Positions 1 through 5,393 of a stretch of DNA of 9,212 nucleotides are shown piece after piece. The first letter of the stretch is position 1. Each line of letters begins with the position of its first letter. Origin of the DNA: Candidatus Krumholzibacteriia bacterium (GTDB lineage Bacteria > Krumholzibacteriota > Krumholzibacteriia > LZORAL124-64-63); the NCBI GenBank assembly GCA_014859985.1, contig JACZKN010000415.1, positions 1-9,212 on the forward strand, given 5' to 3'. The notes beneath the pieces are model-generated. The model had not been told where the DNA came from. It ran no database searches and saw nothing but the letters and a program-made list of their open reading frames with translations. Both the position numbers and the translations under genes were made by a program.

Positions 1-44
1 CGGCCCCGGGGGGCGCGCGGCGGCTTCGTGATGGTGTCGGTCAT
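1..44 (-). CDS. 5' end of an unidentified gene, cut by the window edge
   Basis: An ATG at 42-44 read on the minus strand opens a frame MTDTITKPPRAPRG that leaves the window. A GGAAGG Shine-Dalgarno-like sequence lies at 50-55, five bases upstream of the ATG, which is the main support for a real start. The gene would follow the flippase on the same strand, with 138 bases between them, so it could be a later member of the same envelope or polysaccharide locus. Fourteen residues are too few to suggest a family. The start is moderately supported and the product is unknown. Confidence 0.5.
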   Translation of the reverse strand, partial: MTDTITKPPRAPRG

Positions 45-112
45 GGGGTCCTTCCGGGAGCCGCGCGGGGGCGGCCGTCGACTGGGCGGTCCAGGGCATC
101 AGGGGCGTGGCG

Positions 113-131
113 GCCGCGCGCACGGCGCGGC
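113..131 (-). other. GC-rich hairpin between flippase and the left-edge gene
   Basis: A perfect 7-bp stem (113-119 with 125-131) encloses a 5-base loop. It has no T-run on either side, so it is not a textbook intrinsic terminator. It could be a weak terminator after the flippase, a leader structure for the left-edge gene, or chance in GC-rich DNA. Confidence 0.25.
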
Positions 132-139
132 GGACCTAC

Positions 140-169
140 TCAATACACGACAGGGGACCGGGTGATCAA
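140..169 (-). promoter_or_regulatory. Weak candidate promoter for the left-edge gene
   Basis: Read on the minus strand, TTGATC (164-169) and TATTGA (140-145) are 18 bases apart, a rough sigma-70 arrangement in one of the few AT-richer patches here. Transcription would begin near 133 and give a leader of about 90 bases before the ATG at 44. The match is partial (4/6 and 3/6), so this is only a candidate. Confidence 0.22.
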
Positions 170-182
170 GCCCTTCGTTCCC

Positions 183-1688
183 TCAACCGGGAGGCCGCCC
201 GGCGGGTCCCAGCTCCCGCAGCAGCTCGAGGTCGCCGCGGCGGATGACCCGCAGCAGCAGCAGGGCGCCGGCGTACAGCACGGTCATCAGGGCGGTGGTG
301 GCCAGGAACGGTCCCCAGGCCTGCAGCGGCAGGCGGGTCGGGCCCGTGCCCCAGGCCGGGGCGGCCAGTTCCAGGATGCCCACCGTCGCCGCCCAGGCCA
401 GGGCCGTGGCGGCCACCGGCCCCAGGAGGGCCCGGGCCAGGGGGATGCGGAAGGCGGTGGGCTGCAGCCAGCGCAGGTGCATGGCGGTGCTGACGAAGAC
501 CCCGACCAGGGTGGCCCAGGAGGCGCCGAAGTAGCTGTAGCGGGGGATCAGGAAGGCGTTCACCGCCACGTTGGCGATCATGGCGACAAGGCCGATGGTC
601 ACGAAGGCCCGCTCCCGGTTCGCGGTGATCAGCAGCCGGCCGAAGATGGTGTTGGCCGCCTGCACGGGCAGGGCCCAGATCACGATCATCAGGACGGGCA
701 CCGAGTCGGGAGACTGGCCCGTCGGGTCGAAGAAGCGGATCAGGGGACCGGCGGTGAAGGTCAAGAAGAGGGTCAGGGGCACCACGGCCGCCAGCATGAA
801 CCTCAGGGCCCGCTCGCCCAGGCGGGCGGCGGCCTCGGCGTTCTCCATGCCGTAGCGGGCCATGGCCGGGAAGAGGGCGAAGCCGAAGAGGCCCGGCAGC
901 AGGATCATGATGTCCAGGGCCCGGTGCCCGAGCACGTAGACCCCGGCCGGCGCGTCGCCCAGCATCTCCTTGAGCATCACCGTGTCCACCTTGGCGTAGA
1001 TGATGCCGAAGGTGGTGGCCATGAACATGGGCAGGCCCAGGCGCAGCATCCACAGCATGCCCGGCACGGGGCCGGCGCCGGCTTCCCGCCGCCAGGGTCC
1101 GCAGTGGCGGATCATCAGGGGCGCCGCCACCGCCAGGCGGACCACGCGGCTGACGACGTTGGCCCAGACCACGCCCATCAGGCCGTGGCCCTGCTGCAGC
1201 CACAGCCAGCCCAGGCCGAAGTAGACCAGGGCCGAGACGATCTGGCTGGTGGACTGGTGCTCCACCTTCTCGTGGGCCTGCAGCACCGCGTCGCAGGCCA
1301 TGGCGGTGGACTCGATGAAGATGGCCAGGCCCGTGACCAGCACCACCGCGGTGTTGAGCTCGGAGTAGCCCATGGCGCCGATGTAGAACCACATCGCCCC
1401 GTAGCAGACCGCGCCCAGCACCCAGCGGATGCGCAGGGTGGCCCACAGCAGGGGGCCGGTCAACGCCCGGTTGCGGGTGATCTCGCGGGTCAGCAGGGTG
1501 CCCAGGCCCCAGTTGGTGACCACCAGCAGGATGGCCGTCAGGTCGGTGGCCGAGCCCCAGATGCCGATGCCCTCGGTGCCCAGTTCGGGGGTCATGAAGC
1601 GGATCAAGAGCGCGCTCAGCGCCCGGCCGAACAGGACGCCCACCGTCAACAGGACGGTGTTCTTGGCGACGGTGCGGGTGGCGCCCAC
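183..1688 (-). CDS. Oligosaccharide flippase (Wzx/MATE-like polysaccharide export protein)
   Basis: The 501-residue integral membrane protein has many hydrophobic segments spread over its length, for example about residues 11-30, 50-64, 112-127, 150-165, 212-230, 260-276, 298-314, 330-345, 362-382, 390-403, 421-440 and 460-480. That is about 12-14 helices, the usual number and length for this superfamily. Family-like patches are YAKVDTVMLKEMLG (231-244) followed by AGVYVLGHRALDIMILLP, and NVAVNAFLIPRYSYFGASWATL (373-394). The latter closely resembles the N-x-x-L-N-x-x-L-I-P-x-x-G-x-x-G-A-A-W-A-T pattern of Wzx proteins. Such proteins move lipid-linked sugars across the inner membrane for O-antigen, capsule or exopolysaccharide. 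The only good start is GTG at 1688, with GGAAGG at 1696-1701. The gene begins 19 nt after the Omp85-like gene, so the two are probably cotranscribed. No glycosyltransferase is visible in the window, so the substrate is unknown. Confidence 0.88.
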   Translation of the reverse strand: MGATRTVAKNTVLLTVGVLFGRALSALLIRFMTPELGTEGIGIWGSATDLTAILLVVTNWGLGTLLTREITRNRALTGPLLWATLRIRWVLGAVCYGAMWFYIGAMGYSELNTAVVLVTGLAIFIESTAMACDAVLQAHEKVEHQSTSQIVSALVYFGLGWLWLQQGHGLMGVVWANVVSRVVRLAVAAPLMIRHCGPWRREAGAGPVPGMLWMLRLGLPMFMATTFGIIYAKVDTVMLKEMLGDAPAGVYVLGHRALDIMILLPGLFGFALFPAMARYGMENAEAAARLGERALRFMLAAVVPLTLFLTFTAGPLIRFFDPTGQSPDSVPVLMIVIWALPVQAANTIFGRLLITANRERAFVTIGLVAMIANVAVNAFLIPRYSYFGASWATLVGVFVSTAMHLRWLQPTAFRIPLARALLGPVAATALAWAATVGILELAAPAWGTGPTRLPLQAWGPFLATTALMTVLYAGALLLLRVIRRGDLELLRELGPAGRPPG

Positions 1689-1695
1689 GCGGGAT

Positions 1696-1701
1696 CCTTC
1701 C
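1696..1701 (-). promoter_or_regulatory. Shine-Dalgarno fixing the GTG start of the flippase
   Basis: GGAAGG on the minus strand, seven bases before GTG at 1688, lies in the short gap after the Omp85-like stop codon. No ATG in frame sits nearby, so this site settles the GTG start. Confidence 0.7.
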
Positions 1702-1707
1702 TCGGGC

Positions 1708-3438
1708 TCAGAACAGCCCGCGCGTCACGGCGGTCAGCACGGGCCCTTCCGTGCCGTCCAGGGACCAGGTCAGGTCGATGCGCGTGACCTGGGTGTTGGC
1801 CGAGCGGGTGGGCCCCAGGCGCAGGCCGAAGCCCGCCTCGTGGCGCGCGTCGGCCAGGCCGCGCGCCTCGTCCCGCCACCAGGCGCAGCCGCCGGCATAG
1901 TGGACCGCGCCGCCCAGGCGGAACAGGCCCAGCACCTCCCAGGGGGTGACCTTGCCCTGCTCCGCGTTCCAGCGCACCAGGCGGTCGCCGGCCATCCCGT
2001 CGAAGTCCAGGGTGCGCAGGCCGCGGTCCAGGCCCAGGACCAGGGCCCGGTTGCCGGCCAACCGCGCGCCGTGGGCCGCCTCCACGAACACCCGCGACAG
2101 CCAGGGCGCGCGGGCCGCGCCCGTCTGGGCCAGCCAGGCGCCCAGCACCTCGACCCGATGGGTGCGGACGTCCGCACCGCCGGCCTGGGCCTCCCCCCAC
2201 AGCCGCAGCATGCCGAAGCTGCGGCCGGCCCGGAGCCACTTCTGGGCGGTGCCTTCGACCCGCAGGACGCCTTCCCCGTCGGCCGTCGTCGACCCCACGG
2301 CGCCCCCGGCCGGGCCGGCCTTCAACTCCAGGGACCCGTCCAGGGGCAGATCCTCCTGCGGGCCATACTGCAGCACGAAGCGCGCTTCGGTCCAGCGCCG
2401 TCCCACGGTCTGCATCCAGGCGAAGGGGTACACGCGCACACCCGTCTCCCGGGCCATGGGCCCGCCCGGGGCGGCCAGCCAGGCGAGGTCGGCGTCGCGG
2501 CCGTCGGAGAGCTCGTCGAGCGGAGCCACCCGCCAGTCGGCCTCGGTGACGCGGACGCCGCCGCCCAGGCGCCAGATGCGGGGGGCGCCCCGCGCGGTCG
2601 TGCGCCAGATGCCCTGCAGCTCGGCCCCCGTCTCCCGCCAGGGCAGGCGGCTGTAGAGGCTGACCTCGGCCGCCGGATCGAGGCCCGCCGGCCCGGCGTT
2701 GGACAGGTACCAGCGGGGCCGGGCCTCCACGTCCCAGACGTTGGCGTCGATGCCGCGGGCGTCGTCCAGGGCGAACAGGGGCCGGCTCAAGAAGACGTTG
2801 CGCACGTGGCCGTCGCCGGTCTGGGACCAGTCGAGGCCGAACCACAGCGGCCGGCCGAAGATGCGGCGCTTGCGGTACCACACGTTCCACCAGGAGCGGT
2901 CCTCGTCGGCGCCGGCGCCCGCGCCGACGGTGACGCCGTAGCCCAGGAAGTTGCTCTCGGCGACCTTGATGTTCCAGCGCTGCTGCCCGCCCGAGGCCAG
3001 GCTGTAGCTGAGGGCGGTGGAAAGGGACCAGGACTCGCGCGTCGTCACCAGAACGTCGACGGCGCCGGACGCGGTGGTGTCCACGGCGACGACCTCGACG
3101 GCGTTCAGGAAGCCGAGGGCGCGCAGGTTGCGCGCCGTCTCCTCCAGCAGCGCCGGGTCGAAGGGCTGCCCCTTGGCAAACAGCAGCTCGCGCCGCAGCA
3201 CCCGCTCGCGGGTGTCCGTGTGCAGGCCGTTCATCAGGCGGCGCATCAGGCGCACCGGCCCCTGGGCCGTCTCCACCTCCCGGGCCGAGAAGATGGGACG
3301 GGTGTCGAAGCGCACGTCACCGAAGCGCAGGGGGGGCGCCGCTTCCTGGGCGGCGGCGCCGCCGGCGGCGGCGAGAGCTGCCACGGCTGTCAGGACCGTG
3401 CGCCGGACTGTCTTGGCAGTTATGCCATATTGGCACAC
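1708..3438 (-). CDS. Single-POTRA Omp85/BamA-like outer-membrane protein
   Basis: The protein has 576 residues if started at GTG 3438. Residues 1-30 look like a Sec signal peptide: K9, R12 and R13, then an Ala/Leu/Val core, with cleavage near AAA-QE at 30/31. Residues about 65-137 resemble one POTRA module (RVLRRELLFAKGQPFDPALL, then NLRALGFLNAVEVVAVD and VDVLVTTRE). The rest shows alternating aromatic and polar strands typical of a beta-barrel and ends in Phe. A region near residues 470-490 lines up by eye with the conserved barrel segment of Omp85 proteins, but reads LRTLD instead of (L/V)RG(F/Y). The start was chosen because GTG is the last start codon before the signal peptide and has an AGG five to eight bases upstream. 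The frame stays open upstream to 4047, but that part is antisense to Hsp20. The gene leads an operon with the flippase. It may insert or secrete proteins, or help envelope glycan traffic; the cargo is unknown. Confidence 0.78.
   Translation of the reverse strand: MCQYGITAKTVRRTVLTAVAALAAAGGAAAQEAAPPLRFGDVRFDTRPIFSAREVETAQGPVRLMRRLMNGLHTDTRERVLRRELLFAKGQPFDPALLEETARNLRALGFLNAVEVVAVDTTASGAVDVLVTTRESWSLSTALSYSLASGGQQRWNIKVAESNFLGYGVTVGAGAGADEDRSWWNVWYRKRRIFGRPLWFGLDWSQTGDGHVRNVFLSRPLFALDDARGIDANVWDVEARPRWYLSNAGPAGLDPAAEVSLYSRLPWRETGAELQGIWRTTARGAPRIWRLGGGVRVTEADWRVAPLDELSDGRDADLAWLAAPGGPMARETGVRVYPFAWMQTVGRRWTEARFVLQYGPQEDLPLDGSLELKAGPAGGAVGSTTADGEGVLRVEGTAQKWLRAGRSFGMLRLWGEAQAGGADVRTHRVEVLGAWLAQTGAARAPWLSRVFVEAAHGARLAGNRALVLGLDRGLRTLDFDGMAGDRLVRWNAEQGKVTPWEVLGLFRLGGAVHYAGGCAWWRDEARGLADARHEAGFGLRLGPTRSANTQVTRIDLTWSLDGTEGPVLTAVTRGLF
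3413..3435. repeat. TTGGCA/TGCCA repeat cluster at the start of the Omp85-like gene
   Basis: TTGGCA occurs at 3413-3418 and 3430-3435, exactly 17 bases apart, with TGCCA at 3423-3427 between them. TGCCA-TAT-TGGCA (3423-3435) is a perfect inverted repeat, and the left pair TGGCA-GTTA-TGCCA (3414-3427) is another. The cluster lies within the first codons of the Omp85-like gene if GTG 3438 is correct. It could bind a regulator near the start of the gene, or be chance. Confidence 0.3.
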
Positions 3439-3502
3439 AAAACCTGACAGGCGGGGCTGCCGGGGACGGCGGCCCGGCAGGCCCCATGCGGGCTTCGCGG
3501 CG

Positions 3503-3530
3503 TTTAAACACAATGATATCAATAAGTTAA
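3503..3530 (-). promoter_or_regulatory. Candidate promoter of the Omp85-flippase operon
   Basis: In the most AT-rich stretch of the window, the minus strand carries TTAACT (3525-3530) and TTTAAA (3503-3508) with a 16-base spacer, each 4/6 to the sigma-70 hexamers. The predicted start near 3496 would leave a leader of about 58 bases before the GTG at 3438. A GTTTAAAC palindrome (3502-3509) overlaps the -10 element. The position between divergent genes supports a promoter here, but the exact hexamers are uncertain. Confidence 0.4.
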
Positions 3531-3555
3531 AGATGGCCAGCCACCTCGCCGCAAG

Positions 3556-3571
3556 AATGGGCACGCCCATT
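3556..3571. promoter_or_regulatory. Operator-like perfect palindrome upstream of Hsp20
   Basis: AATGGGC-AC-GCCCATT is a perfect inverted repeat with 7-bp arms and a 2-base centre. It lies 84 bases before the Hsp20 ATG and next to the only AT-rich element on that side (TGTATTA, 3571-3577). The short centre favours a dimeric protein operator over an RNA hairpin. It does not match the CIRCE element. CCCATTGTA (3566-3574) resembles the -10 half of a heat-shock promoter, but no matching -35 is visible. Confidence 0.4.
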
Positions 3572-3604
3572 GTATTAGGAAGGGACGAGACACTGGAGAC
3601 AACC

Positions 3605-3620
3605 GGCCGCCCGCGCGGCC
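3605..3620 (+). other. Small GC hairpin in the Hsp20 leader
   Basis: GGCCGC (3605-3610) pairs with GCGGCC (3615-3620) around a 4-base loop, 35 bases before the Hsp20 ATG. It does not sequester the ribosome-binding site, so an RNA-thermometer role is not supported by what I see. Confidence 0.22.
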
Positions 3621-3642
3621 CAACCCATACCACAGGCCAACC

Positions 3643-3648
3643 AGGAGG
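3643..3648 (+). promoter_or_regulatory. Strong Shine-Dalgarno of Hsp20
   Basis: AGGAGG lies seven bases before ATG 3656, a near-perfect site. It fixes the start of Hsp20 inside a frame that stays open much further upstream, to 3017. Confidence 0.85.
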
Positions 3649-3655
3649 ACCAACG

Positions 3656-4060
3656 ATGAATACCCTGATCCCCGTGACCCGGATGCTGGACGCCGCCCTG
3701 AGCAACCTCGACTCCATGGACTGGACCGGGCCGGCCGCGGCCACGCCGCGGGCGGACATCCTCGAAGGCGAGAAGGAGTTCCGCATCGTGATGGACCTGC
3801 CCGGCATCGCCGCCCACGAACTCGAGATCAGCGTCGAGAACCAGGGGCTGTCCATCAAGGCCGAGCGCCGGATCGAGGTTCCCGAGGGCTTCGAGCCGCG
3901 CCGGCGCGAGCGGGCCGGCAACGTGGGCTTCACCCGCACCTTCCGGCTGGGCAGCGGCGTGGATCCCGAGGGCATCGGCGCCAACCTCAAGGACGGCGTG
4001 CTGACCCTGAGCCTGCCGAAGACGGAGCAGAGCCTGCCGCGGCGCATCGAGGTCCGCTAG
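3656..4060 (+). CDS. Hsp20/alpha-crystallin family small heat-shock protein
   Basis: This 134-residue ATP-independent chaperone should hold unfolding proteins in soluble oligomers in the cytoplasm. The alpha-crystallin domain spans about residues 31-121. It starts with PRADILEGEKEFRIVMDLPGI (the F-x-x-x-x-D-L-P-G pattern, 42-50), continues through LEISVENQGLSIKAERR and GFTRTFRLG (91-99), and ends with the signature GVLTLSLPK (114-122). The C-terminal IEV (131-133) matches the I-x-I/V motif that docks subunits. Length and layout are normal for bacterial class-A Hsp20. AGGAGG upstream fixes the start; frames extending upstream are antisense to the Omp85-like gene. It is divergent from that gene across a 217-base region and is followed by a hairpin, so it is probably a single-gene unit. 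Confidence 0.95.
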   Translation: MNTLIPVTRMLDAALSNLDSMDWTGPAAATPRADILEGEKEFRIVMDLPGIAAHELEISVENQGLSIKAERRIEVPEGFEPRRRERAGNVGFTRTFRLGSGVDPEGIGANLKDGVLTLSLPKTEQSLPRRIEVR

Positions 4061-4095
4061 CTGCAGACCGGCCGGACGACGGACCGACCGGCCCA

Positions 4096-4121
4096 GGGGC
4101 CGGGGAGCGATCCCCGGCCCC
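4096..4121 (+). terminator. Perfect GNRA-capped hairpin after Hsp20
   Basis: An 11-bp perfect stem (4096-4106 with 4111-4121) closes on the tetraloop GCGA, a GNRA loop. It sits 35 bases after the Hsp20 stop and before the next promoter, as expected of a terminator or a 3'-end stabiliser. The following bases (GCTTCGTCGC) are not a T-run, so classic intrinsic termination is uncertain. Confidence 0.65.
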
Positions 4122-4151
4122 GCTTCGTCGCAGGATCCGGCCATCACGCAC

Positions 4152-4179
4152 TTGCCACCGCGCGCGGGCGTGGCATAAT
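4152..4179 (+). promoter_or_regulatory. Promoter of the FAH-family gene, placed for a leaderless mRNA
   Basis: TTGCCA (4152-4157) and CATAAT (4174-4179) are separated by 16 bases, giving 4/6 and 5/6 matches to the sigma-70 hexamers. The -10 hexamer ends six bases before ATG 4186, so transcription would start at or very close to the A of the start codon. No Shine-Dalgarno lies between (TGGCCCC). Confidence 0.6.
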
Positions 4180-4185
4180 GGCCCC

Positions 4186-5088
4186 ATGAAACTCATCACC
4201 TTCACGCAGGGGTCGGGCCCGCGTCCCGGGCTGGCCCTGAGCGAATCCCTGGGAATCGACCTGCTGGCGGCCGACCCCACCCTGCCCGGCAACTGGCACG
4301 CCCTGTTCGCCATGATGGATGCGGTGCGCGCGGTCCACGACCGGCTGGCACCCCGGGCCGCGGCCGCCCGCAGCGGCGCGCAGAACCTGCCCTGGCTGGA
4401 CCTGCGCAAGGTGCGGGTGCTGGCGCCCATCGTCCTGCCCCAGAAGATCATCTGCGTGGGCCTGAACTACCGCGACCACGCCGAGGAACAGAACAAGCCC
4501 CTGCCGCCGCGGCCGCTGCTGTTCAGCAAGGCGCCGTCCTGCCTGCAGATGCCGGGCGGGCCCATCGAGCTGCCCGAGGACCTGGACCAGGTGGACGCCG
4601 AGGCGGAGATCGCCGTGGTGATCGGCAAGCCGGGGCGGCGCATCCCGCGCGAACGCGCCCGCGACCACATCGCCGGCTACACCTGTTTCAACGACGTCTC
4701 GGACCGGGCGGCCCAGTACGCGGACAAGCAGTTCTTCCGGGGCAAGAGCATCGACACCGGCGGGCCCTGCGGGCCGTGGATCGTCACGCCGGACGAGCTG
4801 CCGGACCTGGCCCACGGCCTGGACGTCACCTGCCGCTGGAACGGCGCGGTGATGCAGCACAGCAACACTCGCCAGCTGATCTTCCCGGTGGACGAGCTGA
4901 TCGCCCACGCCAGCCTGAACATGACCCTGCTGCCGGGGGACATCATCTCCACCGGCACCCCCGGCGGGGTGGGCGTGTTCCGCGACCCGCCGGTGTTCCT
5001 GCGGCCCGGCGACACGGTCGAGGTGGAGGTCCAGGGCATCGGCGTGCTCAGCAATCCGGTGGTGCGCTGGACGCCGCCGGCGGACTGA
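4186..5088 (+). CDS. Fumarylacetoacetate hydrolase (FAH) family protein
   Basis: The 300-residue cytosolic enzyme belongs to the family that hydrolyses or tautomerises/decarboxylates acyl-pyruvate or 2-oxo acid substrates in aromatic or sugar-acid breakdown. A divergent N-terminal part (1-80) precedes the catalytic domain. That domain starts at KIICVGLNYRDHAEE (87-101) and carries the likely metal ligands E139 and E141 in DAEAEIAVVIG and D170 in FNDVSDR (168-174). It also has GKSIDTGGPCGPWI (186-199) with a conserved-type K187, and the C-terminal patterns LLPGDIISTGTPGGVG (248-263) and RPGDTVEVEVQGIGVLSNPV (273-292). All expected metal ligands are present, so it should be active. The exact substrate (acylpyruvate, ureidoglycolate-like, 2-keto-3-deoxy sugar acid or oxaloacetate) cannot be read from the sequence, and no pathway neighbours are present. 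The start at 4186 rests on the N-terminal pattern (MKLITF) and the leaderless promoter; there is no Shine-Dalgarno. Confidence 0.92.
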   Translation: MKLITFTQGSGPRPGLALSESLGIDLLAADPTLPGNWHALFAMMDAVRAVHDRLAPRAAAARSGAQNLPWLDLRKVRVLAPIVLPQKIICVGLNYRDHAEEQNKPLPPRPLLFSKAPSCLQMPGGPIELPEDLDQVDAEAEIAVVIGKPGRRIPRERARDHIAGYTCFNDVSDRAAQYADKQFFRGKSIDTGGPCGPWIVTPDELPDLAHGLDVTCRWNGAVMQHSNTRQLIFPVDELIAHASLNMTLLPGDIISTGTPGGVGVFRDPPVFLRPGDTVEVEVQGIGVLSNPVVRWTPPAD

Positions 5089-5112
5089 CCCGCCCGACCG
5101 TCAAGACGCTGC

Positions 5113-5137
5113 GCCCGGCGGTCTTCGGCTGCCGGGC
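5113..5137 (+). terminator. Hairpin after the FAH-family gene
   Basis: GCCCGGC (5113-5119) pairs with GCCGGGC (5131-5137) around an 11-base loop containing CTTCGG, which can form a UUCG-type apex. It lies 24 bases after the stop codon. No T-run follows directly, so it may act with Rho or as a 3'-end stabiliser. Confidence 0.5.
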
Positions 5138-5287
5138 ACCCCCGGGCCGGATCTTGCGGAATGCCCTTGCGCCGCCTCGCCCGGCCCCGCGCGCCCAGCC
5201 CTCGATCCTTTTTTGTCGAGCCATATTTCGTTGTTCCCGAACGGGTTCCGGCGCTCCCGGCCGGCGGTCCGCCGTTCCTCGCCGCGG

Positions 5288-5302
5288 TGGAATGTTCCTT
5301 GC
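5288..5302 (+). promoter_or_regulatory. Sigma-54-like promoter motif before the helical-protein gene
   Basis: TGGAATGTTCCTTGC has GG (5289-5290) and GC (5301-5302) exactly ten bases apart, the spacing diagnostic of -24/-12 promoters. It matches TGGCACG-N4-TTGC at all but two of the fixed bases. Transcription would begin near 5314, leaving a leader of about 80 bases to ATG 5394. A single motif in GC-rich DNA can arise by chance, and no sigma-54 activator gene is in the window. Confidence 0.3.
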
Positions 5303-5393
5303 CGTTTCTCCCGTGGCCACCCGCCCCGACGGGCAGGTCGCAACGCGACGCTTATCGACACGACACCGCGACAGCATCATCGGAGCACCCACC

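Larger units (their letters stand above)
5089..5393. other. 305-base gap between the FAH gene and the helical-protein gene
   Basis: I see no convincing gene here. The stretch contains a strong hairpin (5113-5137), a T-run at 5209-5214 lying in the loop of a 5-bp inverted repeat (CTCGA 5201-5205 with TCGAG 5216-5220), the AT-rich patch CCATATTTCGTTGTT (5221-5235), and a sigma-54-like motif (5288-5302). The short open frames crossing it show no family pattern and are arginine/proline-rich artefacts of high GC. It is the longest non-coding stretch in the window and is probably terminator plus promoter DNA. Confidence 0.6.

Noticed and set aside
162..1787. 541-codon plus-strand open frame, and similar long frames opposite or beside other genes (e.g. 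1429-3447 plus, 6538-8445 minus)
   Set aside because: The translations are low-complexity, rich in Gly/Arg/Gln/His/Pro, with no family pattern, and lie antisense to well-supported genes. They are products of high GC content.
3439..3570. Earlier start of the Omp85-like protein at an ATG near 3568-3570
   Set aside because: It would put about 44 residues, including a second hydrophobic stretch, before the signal peptide and would run through the AT-rich promoter-like region. GTG 3438 gives a normal signal peptide.
3566..3574. Sigma-32 heat-shock promoter before Hsp20
   Set aside because: CCCATTGTA resembles the -10 element, but no CTTGAA-like -35 is found 13-15 bases upstream.
3017..3655. Upstream extension of the Hsp20 frame
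   Set aside because: The extension is antisense to the Omp85-like gene and lacks homology-like pattern, while AGGAGG at 3643-3648 clearly fixes the start at 3656.
3605..3655. ROSE-like or fourU RNA thermometer in the Hsp20 leader
   Set aside because: No upstream segment pairs well with the AGGAGG site, and no U-run is present; the leader hairpin leaves the site free.
5201..5220. Intrinsic terminator at the TTTTTT run
   Set aside because: The T-run lies in the loop of a weak 5-bp inverted repeat rather than after a stem, and no GC stem precedes it.
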